Part shown: positions 35,636-44,704 of the stretch, one piece after another
Layout of the letters: each line of letters begins with the position of its first letter
How positions within the stretch are numbered: the stretch's first letter is position 1
Assembly: GCF_007830495.1 (NCBI RefSeq)
Contig: NZ_VLKW01000001.1
Span: 434,001-498,000, forward strand
From: Pseudoduganella flava
GTDB taxonomy: Bacteria; Pseudomonadota; Gammaproteobacteria; Burkholderiales; Burkholderiaceae_D
Length of the DNA: 64,000 nucleotides
Direction: 5' to 3'
Notes under the pieces: model-generated
What the model saw: only the letters and a program-made list of their open reading frames with translations
What the model was told of the DNA's origin: nothing
The model's database searches: none
Program-made: the position numbers and the translations under genes

Positions 35636-36433
35636 ATGACTATCGTCGCCGCCGTTCAGATGGTATCCACCCCCGTCGTCGAAGAGAACATCGCGAGCGC
35701 CCGCCGCCTCGTGGCCGAAGCGGCCGCCACCGGCGCACGCCTCGTGCTGCTGCCGGAATACTGGCCGATCATGGGCCGCTCCGACAGCGACAAGGTCGGC
35801 AAGGCCGAGCAGCTGGGCAGCGGCATCATCCAGCAGACGATGGCGGAGCTGGCGCGCGAGCACGGCATCTGGCTGCTGGGCGGCACCTTGCCGCTCGTCA
35901 GCGACGATCCCGCGAAGGTCATCAACACGACGCTCGTCTACGACCCGGAAGGCAAGCCGGCCGGCCGCTACGACAAGATCCACCTGTTCGGCTTCACCAA
36001 GGGCGACGAGTCGTACAACGAGTCGCGCACGATCGTGCCCGGCAAGCACGTCGGCACCGTCGACACGGCCGTGGGCAAGGTCGGCATGGCGATCTGCTAC
36101 GACTTGCGGTTCCCCGAGCTGTTCCGGGCGATGGGGCCGGTGAACCTGATCGTCGTGCCGGCCGCGTTCACCTACACAACCGGCAAGGCGCACTGGGAAG
36201 TGCTGCTGCGCGCGCGGGCGATCGAGAACCAGTGCTATGTGCTGGCGGCCGCGCAGGGCGGCATGCACGTGAACGGCCGCCGCACCTGGGGCCACAGCAT
36301 GCTGATCGATCCGTGGGGCGACGTGAAGGCCGTGCTGGCCGAAGGCGAAGGCGTCGTCCACGGCGCGCTCGACACGGCGTATCTCGACAGTGTGCGGGAA
36401 AGCCTGCCGGCGCTCAGGCACCGCACCATGTGA
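35636..36433 (+). CDS. Carbon-nitrogen hydrolase (nitrilase superfamily, Nit/omega-amidase-like)
   Basis: Cytoplasmic amidase of the nitrilase superfamily, 265 residues. The catalytic triad is visible: Glu41 (LLPEYWP), Lys114 (GRYDKIHLFG) and Cys154 (MAICYDLRFPELFR). The sequence is closest in pattern to Nit1/Nit2 proteins, which hydrolyse deaminated glutathione or alpha-keto acid omega-amides. The start is eight bases after the YhdP-like stop, with TGAGGAAT overlapping the ribosome binding site, so an operon is very likely. Confidence 0.88.
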   Translation: MTIVAAVQMVSTPVVEENIASARRLVAEAAATGARLVLLPEYWPIMGRSDSDKVGKAEQLGSGIIQQTMAELAREHGIWLLGGTLPLVSDDPAKVINTTLVYDPEGKPAGRYDKIHLFGFTKGDESYNESRTIVPGKHVGTVDTAVGKVGMAICYDLRFPELFRAMGPVNLIVVPAAFTYTTGKAHWEVLLRARAIENQCYVLAAAQGGMHVNGRRTWGHSMLIDPWGDVKAVLAEGEGVVHGALDTAYLDSVRESLPALRHRTM

Positions 36434-36494
36434 GGCCGGCGGGCCCGGCACGAATCCACTACAATGACAGCCAGTCATAGTTAGAAGGCGCACC

Positions 36495-37955
36495 ATGAAA
36501 CCATTCGAACCGAACCTGTCCTCGCTGGCGCTGGCCCGCGACGTATTGCTGACCCCGTTCGGCCTGGACGAAGGCAAGCTGATCCAGACGCTCGGCACGA
36601 TGTTCACGCACAAGGTCGACTACGCCGACCTGTACTTCCAGTTCACCAAGAACGAGGGCTGGAGCCTGGAGGAGGGCATCGTCAAGACGGGCAGCTTCTC
36701 GATCGACCAGGGCGTCGGCGTACGTGCCGTGTCCGGCGAGAAGACGGCGTTCGCGTATTCCGACGAAATCTCCGAGGCGGCGCTGCTGGATGCGGCGGCA
36801 GCCACCCGCACGATCGCCCGCGCCGGCGCCGGCAAGATCAAGGTGGCCGGCAGCCTGGCCCAGCAGGGCGGCCGTTCGCTGTACCTGCCGCACGACCCGC
36901 TCGGTTCGCTGGACGCGGCGGCCAAGGTGAAGCTGCTCGAACGCGTCGAGAAGATCGCCCGCGCCAAGGACCCGCGCGTCGTGCAGGTGATGGCGGGGCT
37001 GGCCGGCGAATACGATGTCGTGCTGGTCGTGCGCAGCGACGGCGTGCTGGCGGCGGACATCCGCCCGCTGGTACGCGTGTCGGTCACCGTCATCGTCGAG
37101 CAGAACGGCCGGCGCGAGATGGGCTCGTCCGGCGGCGGCGGCCGCTACGACTACAAGTACTTCACGGACGAGCTGCTGACGCAGTATGCCGAAGACGCCG
37201 TCAAGGGCGCCCTCGTCAACCTGGATTCGCGCCCGGCACCGGCCGGCCCGATGACGGTCGTGCTGGGCCCGGGCTGGCCCGGCATCCTGCTGCATGAAGC
37301 GATCGGCCACGGCCTCGAGGGCGACTTCAACCGCAAGGGGGCTTCGGCGTTCTCCGGCCGCATCGGCGAACGCGTCGCCGCGAAGGGCGTCACGGTGGTC
37401 GACGACGGCACGCTGCCGGACCGCCGCGGCTCGCTGAACATGGACGACGAAGGCAACCCGACGCAGTGCACGACGTTGATCGAGGACGGCATCCTGCGCG
37501 GCTACATCCAGGACACGATGAATGCGCGCCTGATGAAGATGCCGGTGACGGGCAACGCCCGCCGCGAATCGTTCGCGCACCTGCCGATGCCGCGCATGAC
37601 GAACACGTACATGCTGGCCGGCGACAAGGACCCGGCCGAGATCCTGGCCTCCGTGAAGAACGGCCTGTACGCGGTGAACTTCGGCGGCGGCCAGGTCGAC
37701 ATCACGAACGGCAAGTTCGTGTTCTCGGCCAGCGAGGCCTACATGATCGAGGACGGCAAGGTCACCTACCCGGTGAAGGGCGCGACCCTGATCGGCAATG
37801 GCCCGGAAGTGCTGAACCGCGTCTCGATGATCGGCAACGACATGAAGCTGGACCCGGGCGTGGGCGTGTGCGGCAAGGAAGGCCAGAGCGTGCCGGTGGG
37901 CGTCGGCCAGCCGACCTTGCGCCTCGATGGCGTGACGGTGGGCGGTACCGCGTAA
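36495..37955 (+). CDS. tldD: Metalloprotease TldD
   Basis: Subunit of the TldD/TldE protease, which in E. coli processes microcin B17 and degrades CcdA; 486 residues. The zinc motif HExxxH is HEAIGH (about residues 267-272), within [18 protein letters not shown]. The later [23 protein letters not shown] block is also typical. It is third in the YhdP-nitrilase-TldD series, 61 bases after the previous stop, with TACAAT upstream that could be an extra -10 element. The partner TldE (PmbA) is not in the window. A strong terminator follows. Confidence 0.95.
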   Translation: MKPFEPNLSSLALARDVLLTPFGLDEGKLIQTLGTMFTHKVDYADLYFQFTKNEGWSLEEGIVKTGSFSIDQGVGVRAVSGEKTAFAYSDEISEAALLDAAAATRTIARAGAGKIKVAGSLAQQGGRSLYLPHDPLGSLDAAAKVKLLERVEKIARAKDPRVVQVMAGLAGEYDVVLVVRSDGVLAADIRPLVRVSVTVIVEQNGRREMGSSGGGGRYDYKYFTDELLTQYAEDAVKGALVNLDSRPAPAGPMTVVLGPGWPGILLHEAIGHGLEGDFNRKGASAFSGRIGERVAAKGVTVVDDGTLPDRRGSLNMDDEGNPTQCTTLIEDGILRGYIQDTMNARLMKMPVTGNARRESFAHLPMPRMTNTYMLAGDKDPAEILASVKNGLYAVNFGGGQVDITNGKFVFSASEAYMIEDGKVTYPVKGATLIGNGPEVLNRVSMIGNDMKLDPGVGVCGKEGQSVPVGVGQPTLRLDGVTVGGTA

Positions 37956-37974
37956 GCGAACCGCCTCTGCAAAG

Positions 37975-38000
37975 AAAAAGGCGCCAGCGGCGCCTTTTTT
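37975..38000. terminator. Bidirectional intrinsic terminator after tldD
   Basis: AAAAAGGCGCC (37975-37985), loop AGC, and GGCGCCTTTTTT. It gives T6 on the + strand for tldD and T5 on the minus strand for the receptor gene at 38123-40777. Confidence 0.85.
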
Positions 38001-38013
38001 GTTGTCTGAAAAT

Positions 38014-38116
38014 GGGTCGGACCCGCCGGGTCTGACCCTGGACTCTGCCTATTGGGGTGCTGTTTGCACCTACCCCGAAACACACAATCTTGGGTCAGAC
38101 CCGGCGGGTCCGACCC
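38014..38116. repeat. Palindromic element with perfect 25-base terminal inverted repeats
   Basis: The 25 bases at 38014-38038 are the exact reverse complement of 38092-38116; each arm is itself nearly palindromic (GGGTCGGACCC, CGGGTCTGACCC). The interior carries GGTGC/GCACC. The element fills the gap between the tldD terminator and the receptor stop. Its inner sequence resembles that of the element at 9428-9606. Confidence 0.8.
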
Positions 38117-38122
38117 TGTGCA

Positions 38123-40777
38123 TCAGAACGTGTACGCACCCCGCAGATACAGCGCACGGCCGATCGGGTCCGTGTAGCGCGGGTCGTAGCCCTTCTGGAA
38201 CACGGTGCCCTGGTTCGAGAACGGCGGCTCCTTGTCGAACAGGTTCTTCACGCCCGCCGTCAGCGCAACGTTCTTGAAGCCCGTGTACGTGCCGGACAGA
38301 TTGACGAGGCTGTACGAACCCACCTTGTTGAAGTACTGCGCATCGACCAGGTTCTGGTCGTCGTAGTGGGTCTTGAAGTTGTGCGCCAGCGTTGCGCTCC
38401 ACGGGCCCGAACGCCACGTGACGGCCGCGTTGTGCCGCCAGCGGAACACCACGTAGTTGTCCGCGTAGCGGCCCACGTTCTCGATGAACTCGCCGTCACG
38501 CTCGTTCTGGTACTTGTAGCTGTGCACCCAGGTGCCGTCCAGCGTGAACGACAGGCTGCCCCAGCTCTGGTTCGGCGTGCGCGCGGTCAGGCTGACGTCG
38601 ACGCCGTCCGTCTTCACCTTGCCCAGGTTCTCGTTGATGTCCCAGATCGCGTTCGGCGAGCCGTCCGGGAAGCGCAGGAAGCGGTCGCGGTATTTGTCGA
38701 AGTTGCCGTAGATCGACTGCTCCGGCAGTGCGCCGATCTTGTCGCGCAGGCGGATCGTCCAGTAGTCCATCGTCAGCGTGACGGCCGGGATCGGCTCCAG
38801 CACGACGCCCAGCGAGTACGTCGTCGACTCTTCCGGCTTCAGGTTCTGGTTGCCGCCCTGCAGCTTGAACTGTTGCAGGTCGCAGTCGCGCAGCGGGTTC
38901 GACCCCGGCTGCGGCACGCCGCCCGGGCACAGGATCGGATCGTTGTAGCTGTTGCTCGTGTCGTTGCGCGACAGCGGCGCGTTTTTCTCGAACAGGGTCG
39001 GGGCGCGGAAGCCCGTGCTTGCCGAGCCGCGCAGCACGACCGCCTGGTGCGGCTGGTAGCGGAACGATGCCTTCGGGTTCCACGTGCTGCCCGCATCGCT
39101 GTAGTGGTCGTAGCGGGCGGCCAGCGACGTTTCCAGCGACTTCAGGAACGGCACGCTGACCTCGCCGTACACGGCCTGGATCGTGCGGCTGCCATCCTTC
39201 GACAGCGAGCCCGACAGGCCGGAGCTGGACGCCTGGCCGGCGATCTCGCGATTGACGTTGAAGTCGGCCTTTTCATGGCGCAGCTCGCCGCCGAACGCGA
39301 CCGCCAGCTTGCCGCCGGCCATCTCCATCAGCTCGCGGCTGGCCTTGAAGTCGAACGCCGTCTGCTGGTTCTTCGCATCCTGCACCCGGCCCCGCAACGC
39401 GGTGCTGGCCAGGTAGGTGCGGCCCGCTTCGTTCTGCAAGCCGAACGGGTTCAGGATGCCGTTCAGGACGCCCGCGGCGAAGCTGGCATCCTGCACGTAG
39501 CCGCCCGTGAAGTTTTCCTCGGAACGGCTGACGGAGTAGGACAGGCCGGTCTGGTAATCCCAGCCGGCGATCAGGCCTTCCAGCGCGCCGACCAGGCGGG
39601 TGCCGCGGCCTTTCGACTGGATCTGGCGCTGGCCCGCCTCGGTCGGCCGCCAGCTGACGTTCAGCGGCTCGCCGGACAGTCCCGGCTGTGCCGGCACGCC
39701 GCCCGAATTGCCCGGGTAGTATGGGCTCGAGGCCGGCAGGATCAGGCCCGTCTGTGGCGGCGGCGCCGTGCGCGACATCACGTTGTTGACGGAGTACAGC
39801 AGCTCGAGCGATGCCGTATGGTCGGCGCCCAGCTTCGTGCTGGCCTTGCCGTAGGCCGTGATGTGTTCCTGCTCGGGCAGGTCGTCGATCAGGCGGGTGT
39901 AATCCTGACGGCAGGTGCCGTCGCTGGCGCGCGGCACCGACAGCGGCGCATCGCAACCTGCGGCGAAGCCGGGGTTGCCGGCCACGCCGGAGACCGGGTC
40001 GAAGTAGTTGGCCGGGAACGGCGTGCCGGACGTCAGGTTCAGCCCGCGCGACGGAATCACGCCGGTGGCCGAGAACGGCCGTTGCTGCGACGTCAGCACG
40101 TCCTGCTTGTGGTAGTCGAACACGCCCAGTACCGCGATGCGATCCTTCTCGAGGTCGCCGCCGCCCACCGTCACGTTGGCGCGCCGTTCGCGGCCGCCCG
40201 TCTCTTCGGGGAACGTGGCTTCGACGGCGATCGTGCCGCGGTCGACGGAACGCTTGGTGATGAAGTTGATCACGCCGCCGATCGCATCGGTACCGTAGAT
40301 CGCGGAAGCGCCATCGCGCAGCACCTCGACGCGCTCCAGCGCGGCGACGGGAATCAGGTTCAGGTCGACGCTGGCGCCGTCATACGGGTGCGTGGCCAGC
40401 CGGCGGCCGTTCAGCAGCACCAGCGTCTTGTCGCCACCGAGGCCGCGCAGGTCGGCCGTTGCCTGGCCGCCCGTCGGCAGGCCGCTGGCATTGCCGCCCA
40501 CGGCGTTGGCCGCACCGAAGCTGGTCTGGTTCGACGGAATCCGGTCCAGCACTTCCTGGGCCGTCGTCAAGCCCTGCTTGACGAAGTCGTCGGCCTTGAA
40601 CACCGTCAGCGGCGTCGCGGTTTCCGATTGCAGCCGCTTGATCGACGAACCCGTGATCTGGACCCGGGTCATCTGTCCTTCTTCGGCTTGCTGTGCATGA
40701 ACGGGCAGGGCAGCGGGCAGCGCGGCGAGAGCGAGGCACAAGGGCCGCGCCAGCGGATGCTTACGTCGTGATTTCAT
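38123..40777 (-). CDS. TonB-dependent receptor
   Basis: Outer-membrane receptor, 884 residues from ATG 40777 (MKSRRKHPLARPLC). The Arg/Lys-rich start and the signal sequence ending PVHAQ support this start over a 56-codon longer frame. The N-terminal motif is TRVQITGSSIKRLQSETATP. The plug has LRGLGGDKTLVLLNGRRLA and VEVLRDGASAIYGTDAIGGV, and the C-terminus ends YLRGAYTF. It groups with the receptor at 22486-25176 by its 'KGYDPRYTDPIGRALYLR' ending. It is downstream of another receptor in the same direction but separated from it by a terminator, so each has its own transcript. Confidence 0.92.
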   Translation of the reverse strand: MKSRRKHPLARPLCLALAALPAALPVHAQQAEEGQMTRVQITGSSIKRLQSETATPLTVFKADDFVKQGLTTAQEVLDRIPSNQTSFGAANAVGGNASGLPTGGQATADLRGLGGDKTLVLLNGRRLATHPYDGASVDLNLIPVAALERVEVLRDGASAIYGTDAIGGVINFITKRSVDRGTIAVEATFPEETGGRERRANVTVGGGDLEKDRIAVLGVFDYHKQDVLTSQQRPFSATGVIPSRGLNLTSGTPFPANYFDPVSGVAGNPGFAAGCDAPLSVPRASDGTCRQDYTRLIDDLPEQEHITAYGKASTKLGADHTASLELLYSVNNVMSRTAPPPQTGLILPASSPYYPGNSGGVPAQPGLSGEPLNVSWRPTEAGQRQIQSKGRGTRLVGALEGLIAGWDYQTGLSYSVSRSEENFTGGYVQDASFAAGVLNGILNPFGLQNEAGRTYLASTALRGRVQDAKNQQTAFDFKASRELMEMAGGKLAVAFGGELRHEKADFNVNREIAGQASSSGLSGSLSKDGSRTIQAVYGEVSVPFLKSLETSLAARYDHYSDAGSTWNPKASFRYQPHQAVVLRGSASTGFRAPTLFEKNAPLSRNDTSNSYNDPILCPGGVPQPGSNPLRDCDLQQFKLQGGNQNLKPEESTTYSLGVVLEPIPAVTLTMDYWTIRLRDKIGALPEQSIYGNFDKYRDRFLRFPDGSPNAIWDINENLGKVKTDGVDVSLTARTPNQSWGSLSFTLDGTWVHSYKYQNERDGEFIENVGRYADNYVVFRWRHNAAVTWRSGPWSATLAHNFKTHYDDQNLVDAQYFNKVGSYSLVNLSGTYTGFKNVALTAGVKNLFDKEPPFSNQGTVFQKGYDPRYTDPIGRALYLRGAYTF

Positions 40778-40899
40778 AGGCGGTAGTTCTCCGTTGGTTG
40801 GAATGTCGGGGCCGATCAGGCGTGGCGGATGTAACCATCCCGTCATATCGGCCCACAAGGCAACTTTGACATGCGCTTGATTTTTTGCAAACGTTACAT

Positions 40900-40927
40900 A
40901 AAAAAAATGGGGCCGAAGCCCCATTTT
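40900..40927 (-). terminator. Intrinsic terminator of the receptor gene at 40949-43813
   Basis: On the minus strand AAAATGGGGC and GCCCCATTTT form a perfect 10-base stem with a TTCG tetraloop, followed by T (A 40900-40907 on the + strand). It lies 22 bases beyond the stop. Confidence 0.9.
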
Positions 40928-40948
40928 CTGTTGTATGTACAACACCGA

Positions 40949-43813
40949 TCAGAAGGTGTAGCGCATCCCGACCTGGAAGTAACGTCCCACCGCGCCGCTG
41001 TAGTCCAGCGGGTTGTAGCCGGCGGCACCGTAGGTCAGCGGATCCAGCGGCGGTTCCTTGTCGAACACGTTCTGGATCGTCGCGAACAGCTCGGCCTTCG
41101 ACGTGAAGCGGTAGCGAGCCGTCAGGTCCAGGGTCGTGAACGAGCTGATCTTGCAACCGCTCGGGGCGTCGCCGCCGCCGGCACCAGCGGAGAAGTGGAA
41201 CGCGCATTCCTCGGCGTCCTTGTACTCCGTGTTGTCGAACTTGCCGCGGTAGTTGACGATGCCGGAGACGCGCAGCGGACCGCGGTCCCACGTCAGGCCC
41301 AGGTTGATGCGGTTATCCGGCGTGCCGATGCAGTTCGTCACGTCGCAGTTGCCGTGCGTGCCGGCGAAGTCCTTCACCGTGCCGTCCTGCTCGGTACGCT
41401 CGAACTTGAACAGGTGCGTCCACTTGATGTCGGCGGTCAGCGAACCCGCATCGCCCATCATGAACGTCGTGCGCGCATCCAGGTCGACACCGTTGACCTT
41501 GGTCGAGGCCGAGTTCACGTAGTTGGTCAGCACGGCCAGGATCTGGCCCGGATCACCCGGCTTGACCGACGAGCCCGGATCGCGGACCACGTGGCCGGCG
41601 GCGATCGCCGACGAGGTGGTTTCCTGGTTGATCTCGTTCTTGCGCTTGATCTGCCAAGCGTCGAGCGAGATGCTGGTGCGCGGCAGCGGGTCCCACACCA
41701 CGCCGACGGAACCGCTCTTCGAACGTTCTGGCGCCAGGTCCGGATTCGGCGACGTGATCACGGCCAGGGACGACGCGGCGCAAGCGGCTTCGACGCCCAG
41801 CGAGCAACGCAGCGGATCGCGTGCGGTCGAATACGCCGCCAGGCCGCCGCGGCCATTCTCGGCCGCGCCCGGTGCGCGGAAGCCGCGGGCGAACGTGCCG
41901 CGCAGTGCGAAGCTGCGGGCCGGCGTCCACTTCAGGCCGACTTTCGGCGTGTACGAGTTACCGACGTCGTTGAAGTGGTCATAGCGCAGCGCGCCCGAGA
42001 TCTCCAGGGTCGAATGCACTGGTGCCAGCAGCTCGGCATACAGCGCGGCCGAGTTGCGCTGGCCTTCATAAGCCGAGTAGCCCAGGCCGATGATGTTGCC
42101 GCGGTCGGTGCCCGTGGTCGGCGCCAGTTCGGTCGAGTCATGACGGAATTCGGCGCCCAGCGCCAGGCCGATCGCGCCGCCCGGCAGCTGGCCGATCTCG
42201 CGCGATGCCTTCACGTCCGCAGTGGCCAGCTTGGTCGTGGCGTCGCTGGCGATCATCGGCGACAGTGCGGCGTACAGCGCAGCCGAGTTCAGGCCGGCGT
42301 TCTCGCCGATGCGCCATACCGTCCCGGCCGGCAGCGCGGCATACGCGGCGCTGCCGGCGCGGGCGGCAGCCACGTTGGCGGCCGTCGGGTTCAGCAGGGC
42401 GAACTCGACGTCGCGCTGCAGGTAGCCCGTGCGCTCGTTCTTCACCTTGTTCTGCGAATACAGCAGCGCGCTGTCGATATCCCAGCCGTATGCGGAGCCT
42501 TTGACGCCGCCGACGATGCGGGTGAAGTTTGATTCGACGTTCGAGATGCGCGGGCCCACGTCCGCGGCCAGGTAGCGCAGGCGGGCGACCGAACCGAAAT
42601 ACGGATTGTCCGGGTGCGCGGCGCCCAGCGATACCCCAGCGTTGTTGACCGGGCCGCCCGGGTAGCCGACGCTGTTGTGGATCGACGACGGGGTCGACCA
42701 TGATTCCGAATCGCTGTGGTAGCCGTTGGCCTCGACGTACGCCTGCCACGTGTCGTTCAGCTGGAACGTGGCGCGGGCGAACAGGTTCAACGTTTCCTGC
42801 CGCGGCTGGATCTGGTTGTACTGCTGCGTCGCATCGATCAGGCAGCCGCCCAGCGGGTCGCCCTGCGGATGACTGGTCAAGTTCGTGCAGCGCGCGCCGG
42901 GGAAGGTGCGGGTGAAGCCGGTCCCGGCGGACAGGTCGTCGCGGCTGTGATAGCCGCCGCCCGGTTGCTGGACGTTACCGATGATCGAGTTGCCGGCTTG
43001 GCCGGCATTGACGATCGCACCGGTACCGCCCAGCGCTTCCTGCGCCGAGAAACCGAAGTCGCGCAGGTCGCCGCGGCCCACGGCGCCACGACCGGCACGG
43101 TCGCGGTTCCAGATTTCCTTCTTCTTGCCGTATTCGGCCGAGAACAGGAAGTTGTAGCGGTCCTTTTCGAGGTCGCCCACGCCATGCGTGACGGCCAGGC
43201 GGGTGTCGCCGCCGTCGCTCTCATTGGACAAGCCCTGGCTCGCGCGCACCGTGGTGCCCACGTAGTCGCGGCGCAGGATCACGTTGACGACGCCGGCGAT
43301 CGCGTCGGAGCCGTAGATTGCCGATGCGCCGTCCTTCAGGATCTCGACGCGCTCGACCGCTTCGGCCGGGATGATGTTCAGGTCGGCGAACACTTTCTGG
43401 CCGTCGTCGGCCAGGCCGTACGGCGCGATGCGACGGCCGTTCAGCAGCACCAGCGTCGATGCGGCGCCGAGACCGCGCAGCGAGATGCCGGATGCGCCGG
43501 AAGCGAAGCCGCTGCCGAACGTCGTCGGCACGGAGCCCTGGTTGTCGACGGCCAGCGTCTGCAGCAGTTCGGCGACGGAGGTCTTGCCGGATTTTTCAAT
43601 GTCGGCACGGTTCACGGTCTGCACCGGAGACGCCGTTTCGGCTTGCGCACGGCGGATGTTCGAGCCCGTGATTTCCACCCGCTGAATCGGCTGATTCGGG
43701 TTGGGTACGTCGGTTTGGGCCTGGGCCGACAGCACCGTCATCAACAGCGGCGCCGCGATGGGAAAGGCCCGTCGCAGCACACCCGGCAGGGGTCGTATGG
43801 TCATTGGTTTCAT
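40949..43813 (-). CDS. TonB-dependent receptor (Cys-loop subgroup)
   Basis: Outer-membrane receptor, 954 residues from ATG 43813, which has GGAG eight bases upstream. Signal peptide ends LSAQAQ; the TonB-box-like IQRVEITGSNIRR follows. Plug motifs are LRGLGAASTLVLLNGRRIA and VEILKDGASAIYGSDAIAGVVN. The barrel holds the Cys pair motif AGTHGNCDVTNCIGTP, shared with the receptors at 50653 and 53816, probably a disulfide in an extracellular loop. It shares with them the ending EPPLDPLTYG...GYNPLDYSGAVGRYF and ends in Phe. Ligand unknown. Confidence 0.93.
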   Translation of the reverse strand: MKPMTIRPLPGVLRRAFPIAAPLLMTVLSAQAQTDVPNPNQPIQRVEITGSNIRRAQAETASPVQTVNRADIEKSGKTSVAELLQTLAVDNQGSVPTTFGSGFASGASGISLRGLGAASTLVLLNGRRIAPYGLADDGQKVFADLNIIPAEAVERVEILKDGASAIYGSDAIAGVVNVILRRDYVGTTVRASQGLSNESDGGDTRLAVTHGVGDLEKDRYNFLFSAEYGKKKEIWNRDRAGRGAVGRGDLRDFGFSAQEALGGTGAIVNAGQAGNSIIGNVQQPGGGYHSRDDLSAGTGFTRTFPGARCTNLTSHPQGDPLGGCLIDATQQYNQIQPRQETLNLFARATFQLNDTWQAYVEANGYHSDSESWSTPSSIHNSVGYPGGPVNNAGVSLGAAHPDNPYFGSVARLRYLAADVGPRISNVESNFTRIVGGVKGSAYGWDIDSALLYSQNKVKNERTGYLQRDVEFALLNPTAANVAAARAGSAAYAALPAGTVWRIGENAGLNSAALYAALSPMIASDATTKLATADVKASREIGQLPGGAIGLALGAEFRHDSTELAPTTGTDRGNIIGLGYSAYEGQRNSAALYAELLAPVHSTLEISGALRYDHFNDVGNSYTPKVGLKWTPARSFALRGTFARGFRAPGAAENGRGGLAAYSTARDPLRCSLGVEAACAASSLAVITSPNPDLAPERSKSGSVGVVWDPLPRTSISLDAWQIKRKNEINQETTSSAIAAGHVVRDPGSSVKPGDPGQILAVLTNYVNSASTKVNGVDLDARTTFMMGDAGSLTADIKWTHLFKFERTEQDGTVKDFAGTHGNCDVTNCIGTPDNRINLGLTWDRGPLRVSGIVNYRGKFDNTEYKDAEECAFHFSAGAGGGDAPSGCKISSFTTLDLTARYRFTSKAELFATIQNVFDKEPPLDPLTYGAAGYNPLDYSGAVGRYFQVGMRYTF

Positions 43814-44478
43814 CGTTATATCTCCGGAAAAGTTGTCCAATGTTTTCGTGAGAGACAGAAGTTATATAGGAGATAAAGATTTTGCGAAACCGTAATGTCT
43901 CATGTGCGCAACAGCAAAATTGTAATTCGCGGCGCCTGAAGGGCGCCGCTTTGTGACATGCGGGTCCCGGCGTGCCGGGTCTGCACGTTGATGCAAAACC
44001 GGCGCGTTCGCCTCAATTAGTCGGGATTAGTATTGGCTCGATCCCTTTTGTCGGAACTTCGGGTAGGGAAAATTGTGTCGGGCGAGCCGAGGCAAGCCGT
44101 GGCAAGGCGTTCCGCAAGGCTCGCCCGAAATTCTTGAAAAAAATTTCCGTTGTCGCTGGGATTGGGCGTGCAGTGGGCGGCATGCCGGAATAGGGCAGGC
44201 GCATTTAAGTGAAGAATATATGCAATTCGCGACCTCTTTTTGAACATTCGCTGGAATGTGCGTGCAATGGATTAATGCGGCGATGAGGTTGCTGAAGGCT
44301 GGTCTATTGCAGTGCAGCGTAGCGCGAATCCAGCGGAGATTTAATGAATATAATGTTGCAAGTAGCGATGGACCTGTTCCAGATGGAATCGCAGGGAAGC
44401 AGGGCAGCGCGCCGCACCAACCGTCGACGTGGCTTCGACCCGTCCGTTTGGACTAGTTCGTTCCGACAGACAATTTGC
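43814..44478. other. Non-coding, low-GC region between a receptor gene and aroG
   Basis: No convincing gene is seen; the 84-codon frame at 44344-44598 overlaps the aroG promoter and leader and lacks family features. The region contains the receptor promoter, a short hairpin GCGGCGCC/GGCGCCGC (43929-43936 with 43942-43949) and a larger inverted repeat at 44078-44128. Composition is clearly more AT-rich than the flanks. Confidence 0.5.
44078..44128. other. Perfect 11-base inverted repeat with 29-base loop
   Basis: TCGGGCGAGCC (44078-44088) and GGCTCGCCCGA (44118-44128) are exact reverse complements. The loop has the repeated words GGCAAGCC and GGCAAGGCG. AAAAAAATTT follows. It could be a small structured RNA or a degraded mobile element. 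Confidence 0.5.
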
Positions 44479-44508
44479 TTGCCAAAGGGCCGGGGATGTT
44501 GTTATAGT
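44479..44508 (+). promoter_or_regulatory. Predicted sigma-70 promoter of the aroG leader
   Basis: TTGCCA (44479-44484), an 18-base spacer and TATAGT (44503-44508). Transcription would start near 44515, about 20 bases before the leader-peptide ATG. Confidence 0.65.
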
Positions 44509-44533
44509 GATCTTCAACCAACAGGACTGATCC

Positions 44534-44602
44534 ATGCACCGCTTCGTCTTCTTTACCGGCTTTTTTTATTTTTGGCTCCCTGCCCCCAAGGCGGTTGAGT
44601 AA
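44534..44602 (+). CDS. aroG leader peptide, Phe/Tyr/Trp-rich (attenuator)
   Basis: A 22-codon ORF starts at ATG 44534 with AGGA seven bases upstream and ends at TAA 44600-44602. Residues 1-14 are MHRFVFFTGFFYFW: six Phe, one Tyr and one Trp within codons 4-14. This is the composition of a transcription-attenuation leader peptide such as those of pheA and pheST in enterobacteria. It lies 102 bases upstream of the DAHP synthase gene, with a terminator and a competing antiterminator between. It acts in cis through ribosome stalling; the peptide itself probably has no function. Confidence 0.85.
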   Translation: MHRFVFFTGFFYFWLPAPKAVE

Positions 44603-44679
44603 AGGCCGGTGCACGTAAGCAGCAAAGCGAACGAGTCCAGCAGATACGAAGAAACCGCCAGCGATGGCGGTTTTTTTTT
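44590..44679 (+). promoter_or_regulatory. Attenuator of aroG: antiterminator arm and terminator
   Basis: The terminator is AAACCGCC (44652-44659), loop AGCGAT, GGCGGTTT, then nine T ending at 44679. Its left arm AACCGCC is also exactly complementary to GGCGGTT at 44590-44596, which spans leader codons 19-21. A ribosome stalled on the Phe/Tyr codons leaves 44590-44596 free to pair with 44653-44659, blocking the terminator; a ribosome at the stop codon covers it and lets the terminator form. A further pairing TGCACCG (44535-44541) with CGGTGCA (44607-44613) may form when the leader is untranslated. Confidence 0.85.
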
Positions 44680-44704
44680 ACCCCGAAATTTTCAGGAGAG
44701 CCTC

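Noticed and set aside
43929..43952. Hairpin GCGGCGCC/GGCGCCGC as a terminator
   Set aside because: Only three T follow on the + strand, and it lies upstream of the receptor start with no gene ending into it.
44344..44598. An 84-codon ORF upstream of aroG
   Set aside because: It covers the aroG promoter and leader peptide in another frame and shows no domain or convincing ribosome binding site.
44609..44704. N-terminal extension of the DAHP synthase frame to 44609
   Set aside because: The extension is read through the attenuator terminator; ATG 44705 has a good Shine-Dalgarno and gives the standard family length.
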